Shown here: positions 27,112-36,196 of the stretch, piece by piece
Layout: every line of letters begins with the position of its first letter
How positions within the stretch are numbered: the first letter of the stretch is position 1
From: Brevibacillus_F sp035644815
GTDB taxonomy: Bacteria > Bacillota > Bacilli > Brevibacillales > Brevibacillaceae
Direction: 5' to 3'
DNA length: 64,000 bases
Assembly (NCBI GenBank): GCA_035644815.1
Contig: DASQNU010000047.1
Span: 1-64,000, forward strand
Made by a program: the position numbers and the translations under genes
The notes under the pieces: model-generated
What the model saw: only the letters and a program-made list of their open reading frames with translations
Database searches by the model: none
What the model was told of the DNA's origin: nothing

Positions 27112-27672
27112 ATGTACATTCAACATGACGAGCTGTGGTTTGCCTTATACGGAGAAGTGAAAAGATTTGTTGCTACAAGGGTAAGATGTACGGCCGCTGT
27201 GGATGATATCGTGCAAAATGTGTTTCTCAAGGCATATGCCAATCTTGCGCGTTTAGCCGATCCAACCAAAATCAAACCTTGGATTTATCAGATTGCGCGC
27301 AACAGTATTGTGGATTATTACCGGACTAGGATGCATAATACCGTAGTACTGGATGAAGGGGAAATGAGCGTAACGGAGGATTCGGCAGGAGCAGACTTCT
27401 CTCAAGAAGTGCTCATATGTATGAAAGAAGCAATTCCGGAACTGCCAGAGGTCTATCAGGATGCGCTTAAACTTTTTTTAGGAGGACTCACTCATAAACA
27501 GGTAAGTGAGAAACTGGCAATCTCACTATCTGCGACGAAATCGAGGATTCAGCGCGGACGTGAGCGATTGAGACGAAAATTAACGGGGTGCTGCCATATT
27601 GAAGCAGATTTGTATGGTAATATTGTTGATTTTGCTGTTAAAAGAGAATTCCGCAAAGCTGCGCCGGAATAA
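27112..27672 (+). CDS. sigZ: ECF-type sigma factor, SigZ-like
   Basis: This 186-residue sigma-70 family protein has region 2 at residues 10-75 (AAVDDIVQNVFLKAYANL, IKPWIYQIARNSIVDYYR) and region 4 at about 105-160 (LPEVYQDALKLFLGGLTHKQ, SATKSRIQRGRERLRRKL). The C-terminal extension GCCHIEADLYGNIVDF is a feature of the SigZ group; its vicinal Cys pair could sense metal or redox state. The start follows GGGAGCATTCATC. No anti-sigma gene lies beside it. Targets are unknown. Confidence 0.85.
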   Translation: MYIQHDELWFALYGEVKRFVATRVRCTAAVDDIVQNVFLKAYANLARLADPTKIKPWIYQIARNSIVDYYRTRMHNTVVLDEGEMSVTEDSAGADFSQEVLICMKEAIPELPEVYQDALKLFLGGLTHKQVSEKLAISLSATKSRIQRGRERLRRKLTGCCHIEADLYGNIVDFAVKREFRKAAPE

Positions 27673-27730
27673 TATACAGTCTTTAGGATCTTCGATGTCT
27701 GTTTTACCGAATGTTTGAACGAACGAGAGA

Positions 27731-27751
27731 AAGCACCCAGTATAGGTGCTT
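27731..27751 (+). terminator. Terminator after the SigZ-like gene
   Basis: AAGCACC and GGTGCTT flank a 7-nt loop, followed by CTATTCTTTTT on the plus strand. It also lies against the end of the converging membrane-protein gene. Confidence 0.75.
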
Positions 27752-28204
27752 CTATTCTTTTTCAATGTTCGGTCGAATCGGCATTTTGATTTTATTCGCA
27801 ACCAACAGAACATGATAATACAGCACGGATGCGATCATTCCCAATCCAAAGAAACCATGATTACCAGCTTCCCATACGATTAGCTCTCCACCGCTAAGGA
27901 TCACGAGAAAGAGATACGTAGTCAGTAGTCCGGCCAGCAAATACGCTGATAAACAGCGGAAATAATTGATAACCTTATTGGCTTCTCCCAGCTTCTTTAC
28001 CAGTCTATCAATGAGAAGCGAGCAAGGAACACCGCCAAGTAGATAAACGGGTGCAGCGTAAATCATATAAAGCATGAATAAAGACAGATACGACCAATGA
28101 TAGACACCTGGTTCCCCTTCCATTGCCGGAGAATAGCTAAACCATGCGAGAGCCAAACAAAACAAGATCGACGACAGTATGGCTACAAAGATTTTTCTAA
28201 ACAT
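27752..28204 (-). CDS. Four-pass membrane protein, unassigned (150 aa)
   Basis: Four hydrophobic spans are visible: IFVAILSSILFCLALAWF, YLSLFMLYMIYAAPVYLLGG, YLLAGLLTTYLFLVILSGG and FFGLGMIASVLYYHVLL. The start is preceded by GGAGGAGGGGCTTG. It is not a recognised family; related short membrane proteins are common in spore-formers. It lies just after the terminator of the RDD gene and may share read-through. Confidence 0.65.
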   Translation of the reverse strand: MFRKIFVAILSSILFCLALAWFSYSPAMEGEPGVYHWSYLSLFMLYMIYAAPVYLLGGVPCSLLIDRLVKKLGEANKVINYFRCLSAYLLAGLLTTYLFLVILSGGELIVWEAGNHGFFGLGMIASVLYYHVLLVANKIKMPIRPNIEKE

Positions 28205-28222
28205 CAAGCCCCTCCTCCGCAT

Positions 28223-28273
28223 AGCAAAAGCACCCGTCTGTGCTGATCCTCGCAGCTTACGCGTGCTTTTGCT
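28223..28273 (-). terminator. Terminator after the RDD gene
   Basis: AGCAAAAGCAC and GTGCTTTTGCT form an 11-bp stem. The element overlaps the leader of the downstream membrane-protein gene, so it could also attenuate that gene. Confidence 0.55.
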
Positions 28274-28283
28274 TATTTTTTGT

Positions 28284-29354
28284 CTATTGCTTCACCTTTT
28301 GGAAGCTCTGGATGATCCCCTGCAGCTCCTCCTTCACCCCGTCATACTTGGATGCAAGCGTCCATGCATGCAGCTGGTGGAAGTGTGTACCCGTATCCAC
28401 CACGGTCACCATATATGCGACCTCGACTCCATCCTCTACCTCTTGCTCAAACGAAAAATCGATAGCAGGATAACCATTCACACTGGTTTCTTGCGGGAGT
28501 TGCAGGGGCCTCTCCTCCATTTCTACTTCATAATTCCCTTCCACGATCTGCAGATAATCTTGCAACGTGACACCACTGTCAAAGTCGTCCTTTTTTTCCG
28601 ATAGCACCATGAAATATTTCACGCCAAAGTCATTGGAAATCGATATATCCGCCTCTTCGTTCAGTGACGAATCATTCCTCCAGCTTGAAGGTGCGGTAAC
28701 TTGAAATTGTTGGTCATGACTCAAAAAGGTTTCCGGCTTGCTGATGTTGGTAAACAGGGAGGAAACGCATAAGATCGCCGATACCAGTGAAAGTGCGGCA
28801 AGTACTGAAAAAATACCGATTAATAGTCCTTGATTTCCTCTTACTGCAGGATCCAGATCCTTTATTTTTACCACATAGGTTTTTGCCGCCATGTCGCCTA
28901 GTCGCTGTTTTTTCCGTGAAGCGAGTACGCAGATTCCTGCAGGCACTCCCCCCAACAGAAACGGATTGGTATCTATTATCCGCAAAAAGGTACGGAGGAG
29001 CGCCTTTACGAATCCGGGCGGACGGCCAATCTGATTCACTGCCCGTATCCGCAGCGCAAATTTTCCAAGCGTGTAACCCGTAAAGCCTTCTAACAACAAA
29101 TAGTAACAGATGACGCCAACGAACAAGCATGCTATGAATGGATTAGCTATTTGTTCACCAAAGCGGTCATCGACATACACAATGGCTCCTGTGAAGAAAA
29201 TCAACAGGATAAAATCAATCACGGTTGCCGCCCAGCGGCGAAAAAAAATGGAAGCCCCATAAGTCGCACTTAATGCTCCCATGGTTCTCGGCTCCAGAGT
29301 AAGATCGTTCATCATCGATAGATCTTGTACGGGATTCTGCTCCAATGGATACAC
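28284..29354 (-). CDS. RDD family membrane protein with a C-terminal extracytoplasmic domain
   Basis: The 356-residue protein carries an RDD domain at about residues 30-180 (FRRWAATVIDFILL with the Arg-Asp signature, ...GYTLGKFALRIRAVN..., FLRIIDTNPFLLGG). TM near 195-220 (LLIGIFSVLAALSLVSAIL) is followed by an outside domain rich in SWRNDSSLNEEADIS and the closing FEQEVEDGVEVAYMVTVVDTG. The outer domain resembles PsbP-like or DUF1795-type lipid/protein stress domains. Function unknown; RDD proteins act in transport or export of small ligands. Confidence 0.8.
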   Translation of the reverse strand: MYPLEQNPVQDLSMMNDLTLEPRTMGALSATYGASIFFRRWAATVIDFILLIFFTGAIVYVDDRFGEQIANPFIACLFVGVICYYLLLEGFTGYTLGKFALRIRAVNQIGRPPGFVKALLRTFLRIIDTNPFLLGGVPAGICVLASRKKQRLGDMAAKTYVVKIKDLDPAVRGNQGLLIGIFSVLAALSLVSAILCVSSLFTNISKPETFLSHDQQFQVTAPSSWRNDSSLNEEADISISNDFGVKYFMVLSEKKDDFDSGVTLQDYLQIVEGNYEVEMEERPLQLPQETSVNGYPAIDFSFEQEVEDGVEVAYMVTVVDTGTHFHQLHAWTLASKYDGVKEELQGIIQSFQKVKQ

Positions 29355-29541
29355 CTCTATTTATTTGATCAAATGTCAATGTAATTAAAGCATTCCAAAT
29401 TTTTCATGTCAATTGAACGGCAGTATGAGTTGCGCCATGATGAATGTGCCGTAACTCCATCATGATCGTGGGAGCTGAAATGGTTACGTTCCTAGAGGGA
29501 TATCGCATTCAAATGGTATTGGAAAGTCTGATCAAATGAGA

Positions 29542-29596
29542 AAAAGGAGAGCACTCTGCCCAAGCCTTATCCAGCTTGGACTTATGCACTCCTTTT
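29542..29596 (-). terminator. Terminator after the YhcN/YlaJ-type lipoprotein gene
   Basis: AAAAGGAG/CTCCTTTT with inner CCAAGC/GCTTGG pairing is followed on the minus strand by TTTTTC. It lies 10 bp past the stop. Confidence 0.75.
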
Positions 29597-29606
29597 ATGT
29601 TCTGCC

Positions 29607-30056
29607 TTACCCCTTCATATCTTTTTCGATTTTCTTCAGTTTTTTCTTTTGCTTGCATGCTTTTTCCTGTTCCCCGGCCCAAGGCTCGTCGCTTAGCTTC
29701 TGCAGCTCATCCATTAGCTTCTTATCCGACGTGACATGTACCTTTGTTTCCGGGAACTTTTTTTTCAGCGCTTGCGAGACTTCCTTTTCAATTGCTTCCA
29801 GACGAAATCGGTTGAAATTGTTAACCTCGATGGCTACGTCCAGCTCATCATCGATCTGTACGGCAACCGCTCGATCAACACCTTGTACTGCTTTTGTCTC
29901 CGCAATCGCCTTCTCTTCCCATTTCTGATAGCGGATTGGTGTCGGATTGCACATCGGATCTTCCGCAGGGGATTTTGCTTTCGTTTGCGGCTTCGATTCC
30001 TGCAGGCAGCCTGTCAGAAATAAGCACAGGGACATGACTACTAGTGTGGTACGCAT
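29607..30056 (-). CDS. YhcN/YlaJ-type sporulation lipoprotein
   Basis: This 149-residue lipoprotein has an N-terminal signal MRTTLVVMSLCLFLTGC whose lipobox LTGC gives acylated Cys17. The mature protein has VDRAVAVQIDDELDVAIEVNNFNRFRLEAIEKEVSQALKK, the YhcN/YlaJ core that spans the spore lipoprotein family, and an extended Lys-rich tail (QKKKLKKIEKDMKG). Family members sit in the inner spore membrane and assist germination. It is monocistronic with its own terminator. Confidence 0.85.
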   Translation of the reverse strand: MRTTLVVMSLCLFLTGCLQESKPQTKAKSPAEDPMCNPTPIRYQKWEEKAIAETKAVQGVDRAVAVQIDDELDVAIEVNNFNRFRLEAIEKEVSQALKKKFPETKVHVTSDKKLMDELQKLSDEPWAGEQEKACKQKKKLKKIEKDMKG

Positions 30057-30168
30057 CTGCTAAAACCTCCTGATGCCAATTTGCGTACCTATATGTTTTC
30101 CCTAAATGCCATTTTCAGTCCAAAAAAGTGGATGCCCGACCAGGTGATGCCGCGCTCTCCTTTTTCGC

Positions 30169-31314
30169 CTATTTGCTTACGACAGGGAAGTACCCATACT
30201 CGTGACTGAAGCGCAATATTGTATAGCGATCGCGTAAATGGTGGGCTTCCTGCAGCGCTTTTTGCACCAGCTCAGGAGAAATCCCCAGCTCAGCTGGATC
30301 AACGGGAGCCCCCACCGCTTGCAGGATGGATTTGAGTTGCTCCGGCGCCGGAATGCTCTCAACGAGCGCTTTGATGGTGTCGAAATGGGGGATTGTTTTT
30401 TCATTTTGCTGCAGACGTTCATCCTGAAAAAGTCGCTTGTACAGATCGGCAATCATGACCGTAGCCACAGCCACTTTTTCTCCATGCAGCACCTGCTGCT
30501 TTCCTGCTTTTAAAAAAGCCTGCTCCCAATAGTGGGACAAATGATGCTCCGCCCCTGAAGCCGGACGGGAATGGTCCACGTACAGCATCGCCAGGCCGGA
30601 CTGAACAAGCGACTTCATCAAAGCTGTCATTCCGCTTTCTTTGGTAGCCTTGATTTCATCCAACTGCTCTACGCATTGGTCAAGCGCTTGCCGCGTCCAC
30701 TCCGCTGCTGTCAAGCAATAATGCTCTCCATTCATGACATGGGAGAAATACCAATCCACTAACGATGTATATTTCGCCAGCATGTCTCCGACCCCAGCTG
30801 CATATAACCGTCGCGGAGCCGCACATAATACTTCGACATCGGCAAACACTGCCACTGGAGAAGCTGCCTGCACAGTGACTTTTTTCCCTTTGATGATGAT
30901 TGGCGCGCCAGCTGATGTATAGCCGTCGACGGAGGCAGCCGTTGGTATGGAGATAAAAGGTTTTTTCGCTTGATGGCTGACATAACGGACGATATCATGG
31001 ATCGTGCCAGCTCCTACAGCCAAAAGCACGTCTGCATCTGGCAGCATTTCCTGCTTGACCTGCTCTATAGCGGTAACATCCGCAACGACATCCCCTTGCT
31101 GATTCGGACGGATTAAGCAGACATGTATCGATGCTTCCCCATTCAAGATTTGGACGATACGCTCACCCGCTGCGGCGTAGGTGTTGGCATCCGCCACAAG
31201 CATGAGACGGCCCCACTGTTTTTCTACTAGATAAGAGCCTATCTGTGCCAATGCCTCTTTCTCAATCCGAATGTCCATCTTGATGGGATGATGGCTCCCG
31301 CATGAGCACTCCAT
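30169..31314 (-). CDS. araM: Glycerol-1-phosphate dehydrogenase-like protein (AraM/EgsA)
   Basis: The 381-residue family-III iron-type dehydrogenase is related to AraM/EgsA, which reduces dihydroxyacetone phosphate to sn-glycerol 1-phosphate. The NAD-binding VLLAVGAGTIHDIVRYVSH, the metal-site Asp in YAAGVGDMLAKYTSLVDW and the two His in SGAEHHLSHYWEQ and LHGEKVAVATVMIA are intact. It lies 4 bp downstream of the arabinofuranosidase gene, so it is transcribed with the arabinan operon as in B. subtilis araM. The start follows GGGAGTAGGGAA. The product's role in arabinose use is unexplained. Confidence 0.88.
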   Translation of the reverse strand: MECSCGSHHPIKMDIRIEKEALAQIGSYLVEKQWGRLMLVADANTYAAAGERIVQILNGEASIHVCLIRPNQQGDVVADVTAIEQVKQEMLPDADVLLAVGAGTIHDIVRYVSHQAKKPFISIPTAASVDGYTSAGAPIIIKGKKVTVQAASPVAVFADVEVLCAAPRRLYAAGVGDMLAKYTSLVDWYFSHVMNGEHYCLTAAEWTRQALDQCVEQLDEIKATKESGMTALMKSLVQSGLAMLYVDHSRPASGAEHHLSHYWEQAFLKAGKQQVLHGEKVAVATVMIADLYKRLFQDERLQQNEKTIPHFDTIKALVESIPAPEQLKSILQAVGAPVDPAELGISPELVQKALQEAHHLRDRYTILRFSHEYGYFPVVSK

Positions 31315-31318
31315 TTCC

Positions 31319-32845
31319 CTACTCCCTTTCACGTCTTTTTGCCAATCTTATCATATTCCATGAACATTTTGGCAATTCAGCCGTGATCATGCCATCAGCC
31401 TTCACTGTATTTCCCGCAGCATGCGGAGTGACGGCTGTTGGATTGTCTGCGGTATTACGTGCTTTGATATCCTCACTTTCCAGCACAAGATGCTCCACCA
31501 CCTGATATTCCCCAAACTGTCTGGCTTCGCATTCGAGCAACAGGCTCGCATCCAGACTGCGATTGACCGCGAAGATGGTCAGGGCTTCTTCCCCTTCGTC
31601 ATGCACCGCCATCGCATCGAGATACGGCACATCCGTAAATTCCTTGCTATCGTACTTAGGAGAGAAAATGATCGGTCGCAATGCGGTTCCTCTGCCGTAT
31701 ACGGAGGTATGCATAAATGGATAAAAGATGGTTTGCCGCCAAGCTCCCCCACCTTTTTCTGTCATGATCGGCGCGATCACATTCACCAGCTGGGCAAGGC
31801 AAGCGATCTTCACTCGGTCTGCGTTCCGCAGCAGCGTGATTAACATGCTGCCTACCAATACCGCATCCTCGTGGGTATAAATATCCTCCAGCAAAGGCGG
31901 AGCAATGGTCCATGGCTCTTGCTTGGCATCTGCTTCCCGTGAGTGGTACCACACGTTCCATTCGTCAAAAGACAGGTACATCTGCTTTTTGCTTCGCTTT
32001 TTCGCCTTGATGTAATCGCATGTTGCGATGACCGACTGGATGAATGCATCCATCTCCATTGATTTTGCCAAAAAGCTGGGCGTATCATTCTCCGGATTAC
32101 CGTAATACTGATGCAAGGACAGATAGTCCACTTGCTCATACGTATGGTCCAGGACCGTCGCCTCCCACTCGGGGAAGGTGGGCATCTGCCGGCTGGAGCT
32201 GCCGCATGCGACCAGCTCAATGGTCGGATCGACCCACCTCATTACTTTGGCAGCTTCGCTAGCAATACGCCCGTACTCGACCGCTGTCTTCTGACCAATT
32301 TGCCATGGGCCGTCCATCTCATTTCCCAGGCACCATGTCTTGATCCGATGCGGTTCCTTATACCCGTGCGATATCCGCAGGTCGCTCCAGTATGAGCCAG
32401 ATGGATGATTGCAGTACTCGACCAGATTGCGGGCGGCGTCGATCCCTCTTGTTCCCAGGTTGACGGCCATGTTCACTTCCGCATCGATCTGTTTAGCCCA
32501 GGATACAAATTCATTCGTACCAATCTGATTCGTCTCCAGGCTGTGCCATGCGAGATCCAGACGTTTTGGCCGCAGCTCGACAGGACCTACTCCATCCTCC
32601 CAGTTATAACCGGAAACAAAATTGCCTCCCGGATAGCGGACGAATGGTACTTTGCATTCCTTCACCAGCGCCAGCACATCTCTGCGAAAGCCCTGTTCAT
32701 CAGCTTCCGGATGATCCGGCTCATAGATCCCTTCATAGACAGCGCGCCCCAAATGCTCCACAAAGGAACCGTAAAGGCGGGGATCGATAGCCCCGATCTG
32801 GTAATCCTTATCGATGATCATTTTTGCTTTTCTTTCTGCTTGCAT
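31319..32845 (-). CDS. abfA: Intracellular alpha-L-arabinofuranosidase (GH51)
   Basis: This 508-residue protein is of GH51 length, with no signal peptide. Diagnostic residues are GGNFVSGYNWEDGVGPVELRP, WCLGNEMDGPWQIG carrying the acid/base Glu near residue 174, and the nucleophile Glu in MYLSFDEWNVWYHSRE near 296. It removes terminal arabinose from arabino-oligosaccharides imported by AraNPQ. The start follows AAGGAGGAGTGTAACC. The gene sits between araQ and araM, in the operon order of known arabinan clusters. Confidence 0.95.
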   Translation of the reverse strand: MQAERKAKMIIDKDYQIGAIDPRLYGSFVEHLGRAVYEGIYEPDHPEADEQGFRRDVLALVKECKVPFVRYPGGNFVSGYNWEDGVGPVELRPKRLDLAWHSLETNQIGTNEFVSWAKQIDAEVNMAVNLGTRGIDAARNLVEYCNHPSGSYWSDLRISHGYKEPHRIKTWCLGNEMDGPWQIGQKTAVEYGRIASEAAKVMRWVDPTIELVACGSSSRQMPTFPEWEATVLDHTYEQVDYLSLHQYYGNPENDTPSFLAKSMEMDAFIQSVIATCDYIKAKKRSKKQMYLSFDEWNVWYHSREADAKQEPWTIAPPLLEDIYTHEDAVLVGSMLITLLRNADRVKIACLAQLVNVIAPIMTEKGGGAWRQTIFYPFMHTSVYGRGTALRPIIFSPKYDSKEFTDVPYLDAMAVHDEGEEALTIFAVNRSLDASLLLECEARQFGEYQVVEHLVLESEDIKARNTADNPTAVTPHAAGNTVKADGMITAELPKCSWNMIRLAKRRERE

Positions 32846-32872
32846 GGTTACACTCCTCCTTATTTTTCATTC

Positions 32873-33709
32873 CTATCCCTTAATTCCGCCCACAGTAAGG
32901 CCGGAAATGAAATAGCGTTGGAAAATCAAATAAAGAATCATGATGGGGATGACCGACAGAATCGCTCCGGAAAGCAAAATGTCGTAGTTGTTTCCATACG
33001 GAGTCAATAGCGACGAGAGCCCGATCGGCAGCGTGAATTTTTCCTCGCTGTGCAGCACAACCAGCGGCCAGACAAGATTGTTCCAGCTGGATAATGCCTG
33101 CAGAATGGCCATCGCACCGAATGCAGGGGCCATCAGCGGCCGCATGATCCGAAAAAAGATCCCAAACTCTGTACATCCGTCAATTCTCGCCGCATCGATA
33201 AAGTCCCGGGGAATCCCGATGGCATATTGGCGAAAGAAGAAGACCGCAAATGGGCTGACCACAAACGGGAGAATGACGCCCCAGTACGTATCGATCAAGC
33301 GTAGACTGACGATTAGCTTGTAGAGCGGCAGCAAAATGATTTCGATCGGGATCATCATGACAAACAAGACTGTCGCAAATATGAGATTTCTCCATTTGAA
33401 TTGGTAGACCGCCAGCGCATATCCCACCATCGAGGAAAACAGCAGCGCCAGCGCCGTGTTAAGAAGGGTAATAATCACGCTGTTGGTAAACCAGACAAAA
33501 TAGATGCGTCCATCGGTGAGCAAATAATAGTAATTGTTAAAGGAGAGGATGTCTGGCTGCAGCTGCAGATTCAATCCGTAGCGCAACAGTTCCGTGGATG
33601 GTTTGAATGACGCGAGCAGCAGGCAAAAAAAGGGGAACAGTGCCAGGAAACTGAGTACAGCAAAGAGAGCGAACAAGAGCAGAGATATCCACTTCTTTTT
33701 CCCGTACAT
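32873..33709 (-). CDS. araQ: Arabinooligosaccharide ABC transporter permease
   Basis: The 278-residue CUT1-family permease has six spans. The EAA loop reads FIDAARIDGCTEFGIFFRIMRPLMAPAFG near residues 180-208, the contact site for the shared MsmX-type ATPase. No ATPase gene is in this cluster, consistent with a shared one elsewhere. It overlaps closely with araP (2-bp gap), so the two subunits are co-expressed. Confidence 0.93.
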   Translation of the reverse strand: MYGKKKWISLLLFALFAVLSFLALFPFFCLLLASFKPSTELLRYGLNLQLQPDILSFNNYYYLLTDGRIYFVWFTNSVIITLLNTALALLFSSMVGYALAVYQFKWRNLIFATVLFVMMIPIEIILLPLYKLIVSLRLIDTYWGVILPFVVSPFAVFFFRQYAIGIPRDFIDAARIDGCTEFGIFFRIMRPLMAPAFGAMAILQALSSWNNLVWPLVVLHSEEKFTLPIGLSSLLTPYGNNYDILLSGAILSVIPIMILYLIFQRYFISGLTVGGIKG

Positions 33710-33711
33710 GA

Positions 33712-34653
33712 CTACTCCTCCCTTCGGAACTGGCCAAACAGCTTAAGCTGAATGATATTGATGAGGAGAATCGTGACTAACAGTACAATCCCGATCGCGG
33801 AGCCGACGCCCATGTTGAAGTTTTCAAAGCTTTGTTGATAGAGATAGCCGATGAGGGTCAAGCCGATATCCCCAGGTGAATGGTTGGTCCAGAACACATA
33901 GCTTTCCGTAAACATCGTAAATCCGCCGTAAATGCTAATGGTCAACACATAAATGGTTACAGGCTTCAGCAGCGGCAGGGTAATCCGGAAAAATTTGCTG
34001 AGCGAACCGGCTCCATCGATATCAGCGGACTCATACAGCTCCTTTGGAATATTTTGCAGCCCTGACAAGAAGTACAGAAGATTAATCCCCATCCACCGCC
34101 AGGAAGCCAAGGCCACCATGAGAAACATCGCGGTCCCTCCCTCCATCGCCCATTGCTGCGGAGAAAATCCCAGCTTCATCAGGATCGTGTTCATCGGAGC
34201 CGTATCCATCTCGCCAAAAATGAGCCGAAAAATGGCACCTCCCACCACAATCGAGGTCAGAGCCGGCATAAACAGTGCTGAGCGGAAAAGCGTGGGTGCA
34301 ATCATAAAGCGGGAATGAATCAGCACGGCCAATACCAATGGGACAGGAATCAAAATGATCAAGGTCCAGATCGTATACATCACCGTGTTGGAAACGGCTG
34401 CATAAAAGTGTTCATTATTTAAAGCCTGATAATTTTTCCAGCCGACAAACGTTTCTTCCCCCGGCAGGATTTCGTGAAAACTCATGTAAAAGGCGCTTAT
34501 AATGGGATAAAGCATAAACAACAAAAACGAGATGAGAAACGGTGCGACGAAGAAATAAGGGGCCATTTTCTGTGAATGGAAGAATGTACGGAGGCGTTTT
34601 GGCTTTGTTGGCACCGTTTTGTTGTCGGTACGTGTAGTGACCTGACTATCCAA
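33712..34653 (-). CDS. araP: Arabinooligosaccharide ABC transporter permease
   Basis: This 313-residue CUT1 permease has six membrane spans, starting at SQKMAPYFFVAPFLISFLLF. The EAA loop is LYESADIDGAGSLSKFFRITLPLLKPVTIYV near residue 220. It forms the transmembrane pair with AraQ. It follows araN at 78 bp, a gap that contains a stem-loop likely to stabilise the binding-protein message. Confidence 0.93.
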   Translation of the reverse strand: MDSQVTTRTDNKTVPTKPKRLRTFFHSQKMAPYFFVAPFLISFLLFMLYPIISAFYMSFHEILPGEETFVGWKNYQALNNEHFYAAVSNTVMYTIWTLIILIPVPLVLAVLIHSRFMIAPTLFRSALFMPALTSIVVGGAIFRLIFGEMDTAPMNTILMKLGFSPQQWAMEGGTAMFLMVALASWRWMGINLLYFLSGLQNIPKELYESADIDGAGSLSKFFRITLPLLKPVTIYVLTISIYGGFTMFTESYVFWTNHSPGDIGLTLIGYLYQQSFENFNMGVGSAIGIVLLVTILLINIIQLKLFGQFRREE

Positions 34654-34691
34654 TTTCTTTCCCCCTTTCTTGTACAGAGGAAGTAGTGGAC

Positions 34692-34721
34692 CGCCTGCTC
34701 AAACCGTTTATGGAACAGGCG
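34692..34721 (-). promoter_or_regulatory. Intercistronic stem-loop between araN and araP
   Basis: CGCCTG pairs with CAGGCG around an 18-nt loop, with no T run after it. In binding-protein operons such hairpins protect the 3' end of the binding-protein message so that it is more abundant than the permease message. Confidence 0.5.
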
Positions 34722-34731
34722 ATCCTCCTGC

Positions 34732-36045
34732 CTACTTGCGTAATTCGTCCGCCGCCTTCTTCAACGCGTCCTCGGGAGTCATGCTGTTTTCTTTGAGCGG
34801 CTTAAAGAGCACATCTTTACGGATCAAATCGATCGCCTGCGGTGTTTTTTCTGTAATGTTGACCGGAGTGATCTCGTCTTTGACCTCCAGCAATACATCG
34901 AAGATTCCTTCGCCAAAATAATCCGTGTACTTGTTTTTCTCTTTGATTTCAGGCGCATCCCATACATCCCAGCGGATCGGATCAAAGCCCATTGTTTTCC
35001 AGACGCGGATATTGCCCTCTTTGGAAAGCTTCGCGTACCCGAGGAATTGCTTCGCCAGCTCCAACTGCTTCGACTGCTTGGTAACCACTGTACCTGTACC
35101 CCCCATCCCAGCAGAGCGTTTCCCGCCTGGCTCCCAGCTCGGCATCGGGCGAATGACGATCTTTCCTTTCAAGTCGGGCATGTATTCGAGGAATCGGCCC
35201 ATATACCACATCGGCATCAGGACGGAGGCTGCTCCTCCTTTATTCATGAAGCCGTAATATTCTTCTTTATGATGGTTGCCTCCTGGTGCAGGAACAGCAA
35301 TTTTGCTTCCATGTACCATCTCGTGGAGGAATTTCAAGGTGTTGATATTCGTCTCATTATCCAGTGTTACTTGCCCGCTTTGATCGAACATATCCGACCC
35401 TTGCTGCGCAATCATCGGCCAGAATGTCCAGTTGTCAATCACTTCAACCGTCGTCATTGGCTTTCCAGTAGCGGCCAGCACCTTTTTCCCCGCTTCCGCA
35501 TAATCCGCCCACGTCTTGATCTCATCGATATTCACACCAGCTTGATCCATCATCTCCTTGTTGTAATACATCACCGTCGCCCCTACGTGGAAGTCAATTC
35601 CGTAGTTGTGGCCGTTTTTGCTGTAAATATCAAACCGGGATTGAATAAACTTGTCTTTCTCTGGTTGAATCAATTCATCCAGCTCTGCCAATGGAATGTT
35701 GCTGCCTTTTAAATAGTTGGCGAATTTACTGATTTCAATATCAGCGATGTCTGGGGCTCCCACCCCTGACTGCAAAGCGATTAATAGCTTGTTGTGCATT
35801 TCTTCATAGGGGTACACATTCGGCTTTAATTGAATCTGTTGATCCGGATGCTGTTGATTCCAATCCTTCACAGCTTCTTCATAAAATTGGACGTGCAGCT
35901 CATTAAACGTCCAAAAGGTAAGTGTCGTTTTTCCCCCACTGTTCCCTGATTGACCTCCTCCTTCCGTCGTCGCACTGGAGCAACCGGATAGGACGAGTGC
36001 GGCCATTAGAATAAGTGCCAGCAAGAACAAACCAATTCTTTTCAT
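34732..36045 (-). CDS. araN: Arabinooligosaccharide-binding lipoprotein
   Basis: The 437-residue extracytoplasmic solute-binding protein of the CUT1 group has a lipoprotein signal MKRIGLFLLALILMAALVLSGC (lipobox LSGC). The mature part has TLTFWTFNELHVQFYEEAVKD and GVGAPDIADIEISKFANYL, the group 1 sugar-binding pattern, and C-terminal NKYTDYFGEGIFDVL. It delivers arabino-oligosaccharides to AraP/AraQ. It is the promoter-proximal gene of araNPQ-abfA-araM. Two operators and a cre box lie in its leader. Confidence 0.93.
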   Translation of the reverse strand: MKRIGLFLLALILMAALVLSGCSSATTEGGGQSGNSGGKTTLTFWTFNELHVQFYEEAVKDWNQQHPDQQIQLKPNVYPYEEMHNKLLIALQSGVGAPDIADIEISKFANYLKGSNIPLAELDELIQPEKDKFIQSRFDIYSKNGHNYGIDFHVGATVMYYNKEMMDQAGVNIDEIKTWADYAEAGKKVLAATGKPMTTVEVIDNWTFWPMIAQQGSDMFDQSGQVTLDNETNINTLKFLHEMVHGSKIAVPAPGGNHHKEEYYGFMNKGGAASVLMPMWYMGRFLEYMPDLKGKIVIRPMPSWEPGGKRSAGMGGTGTVVTKQSKQLELAKQFLGYAKLSKEGNIRVWKTMGFDPIRWDVWDAPEIKEKNKYTDYFGEGIFDVLLEVKDEITPVNITEKTPQAIDLIRKDVLFKPLKENSMTPEDALKKAADELRK

Positions 36046-36081
36046 CACATTCTCCCCTTTTCCCCACATTTAGCTACACAG

Positions 36082-36101
36082 AAATGACAGCGCTGTCATT
36101 T
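36082..36101 (-). promoter_or_regulatory. cre box in the araN leader
   Basis: A 20-bp perfect palindrome contains TGACAGCGCTGTCA, which fits TG-W-N-A-N-CG-N-T-N-W-CA, the classic cre pattern. It lies 37 bp before the araN start, downstream of the operators, where bound CcpA would block elongation. Confidence 0.65.
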
Positions 36102-36112
36102 GGACCCGATAT

Positions 36113-36126
36113 CGTGCACGCACACG
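36113..36126 (-). promoter_or_regulatory. Sugar-regulator operator in the araN leader (inner)
   Basis: CGTGCACGCACACG differs at two positions from the outer operator. Centres of the pair are 34 bp apart, about three helical turns. Confidence 0.65.
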
Positions 36127-36145
36127 AAAATTCATAATGAATAAA

Positions 36146-36161
36146 CCGTGTGCGCACACGG
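36146..36161 (-). promoter_or_regulatory. Sugar-regulator operator in the araN leader (outer)
   Basis: CCGTGTGCGCACACGG is a perfect 16-bp palindrome with the central CpG typical of LacI-family sites. The same core recurs twice upstream of the LacI-type gene, which ties the two promoters to one regulator. Confidence 0.75.
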
Positions 36162-36196
36162 AAATGTGTAAATAAAAATGATCGTGAATGTTGATC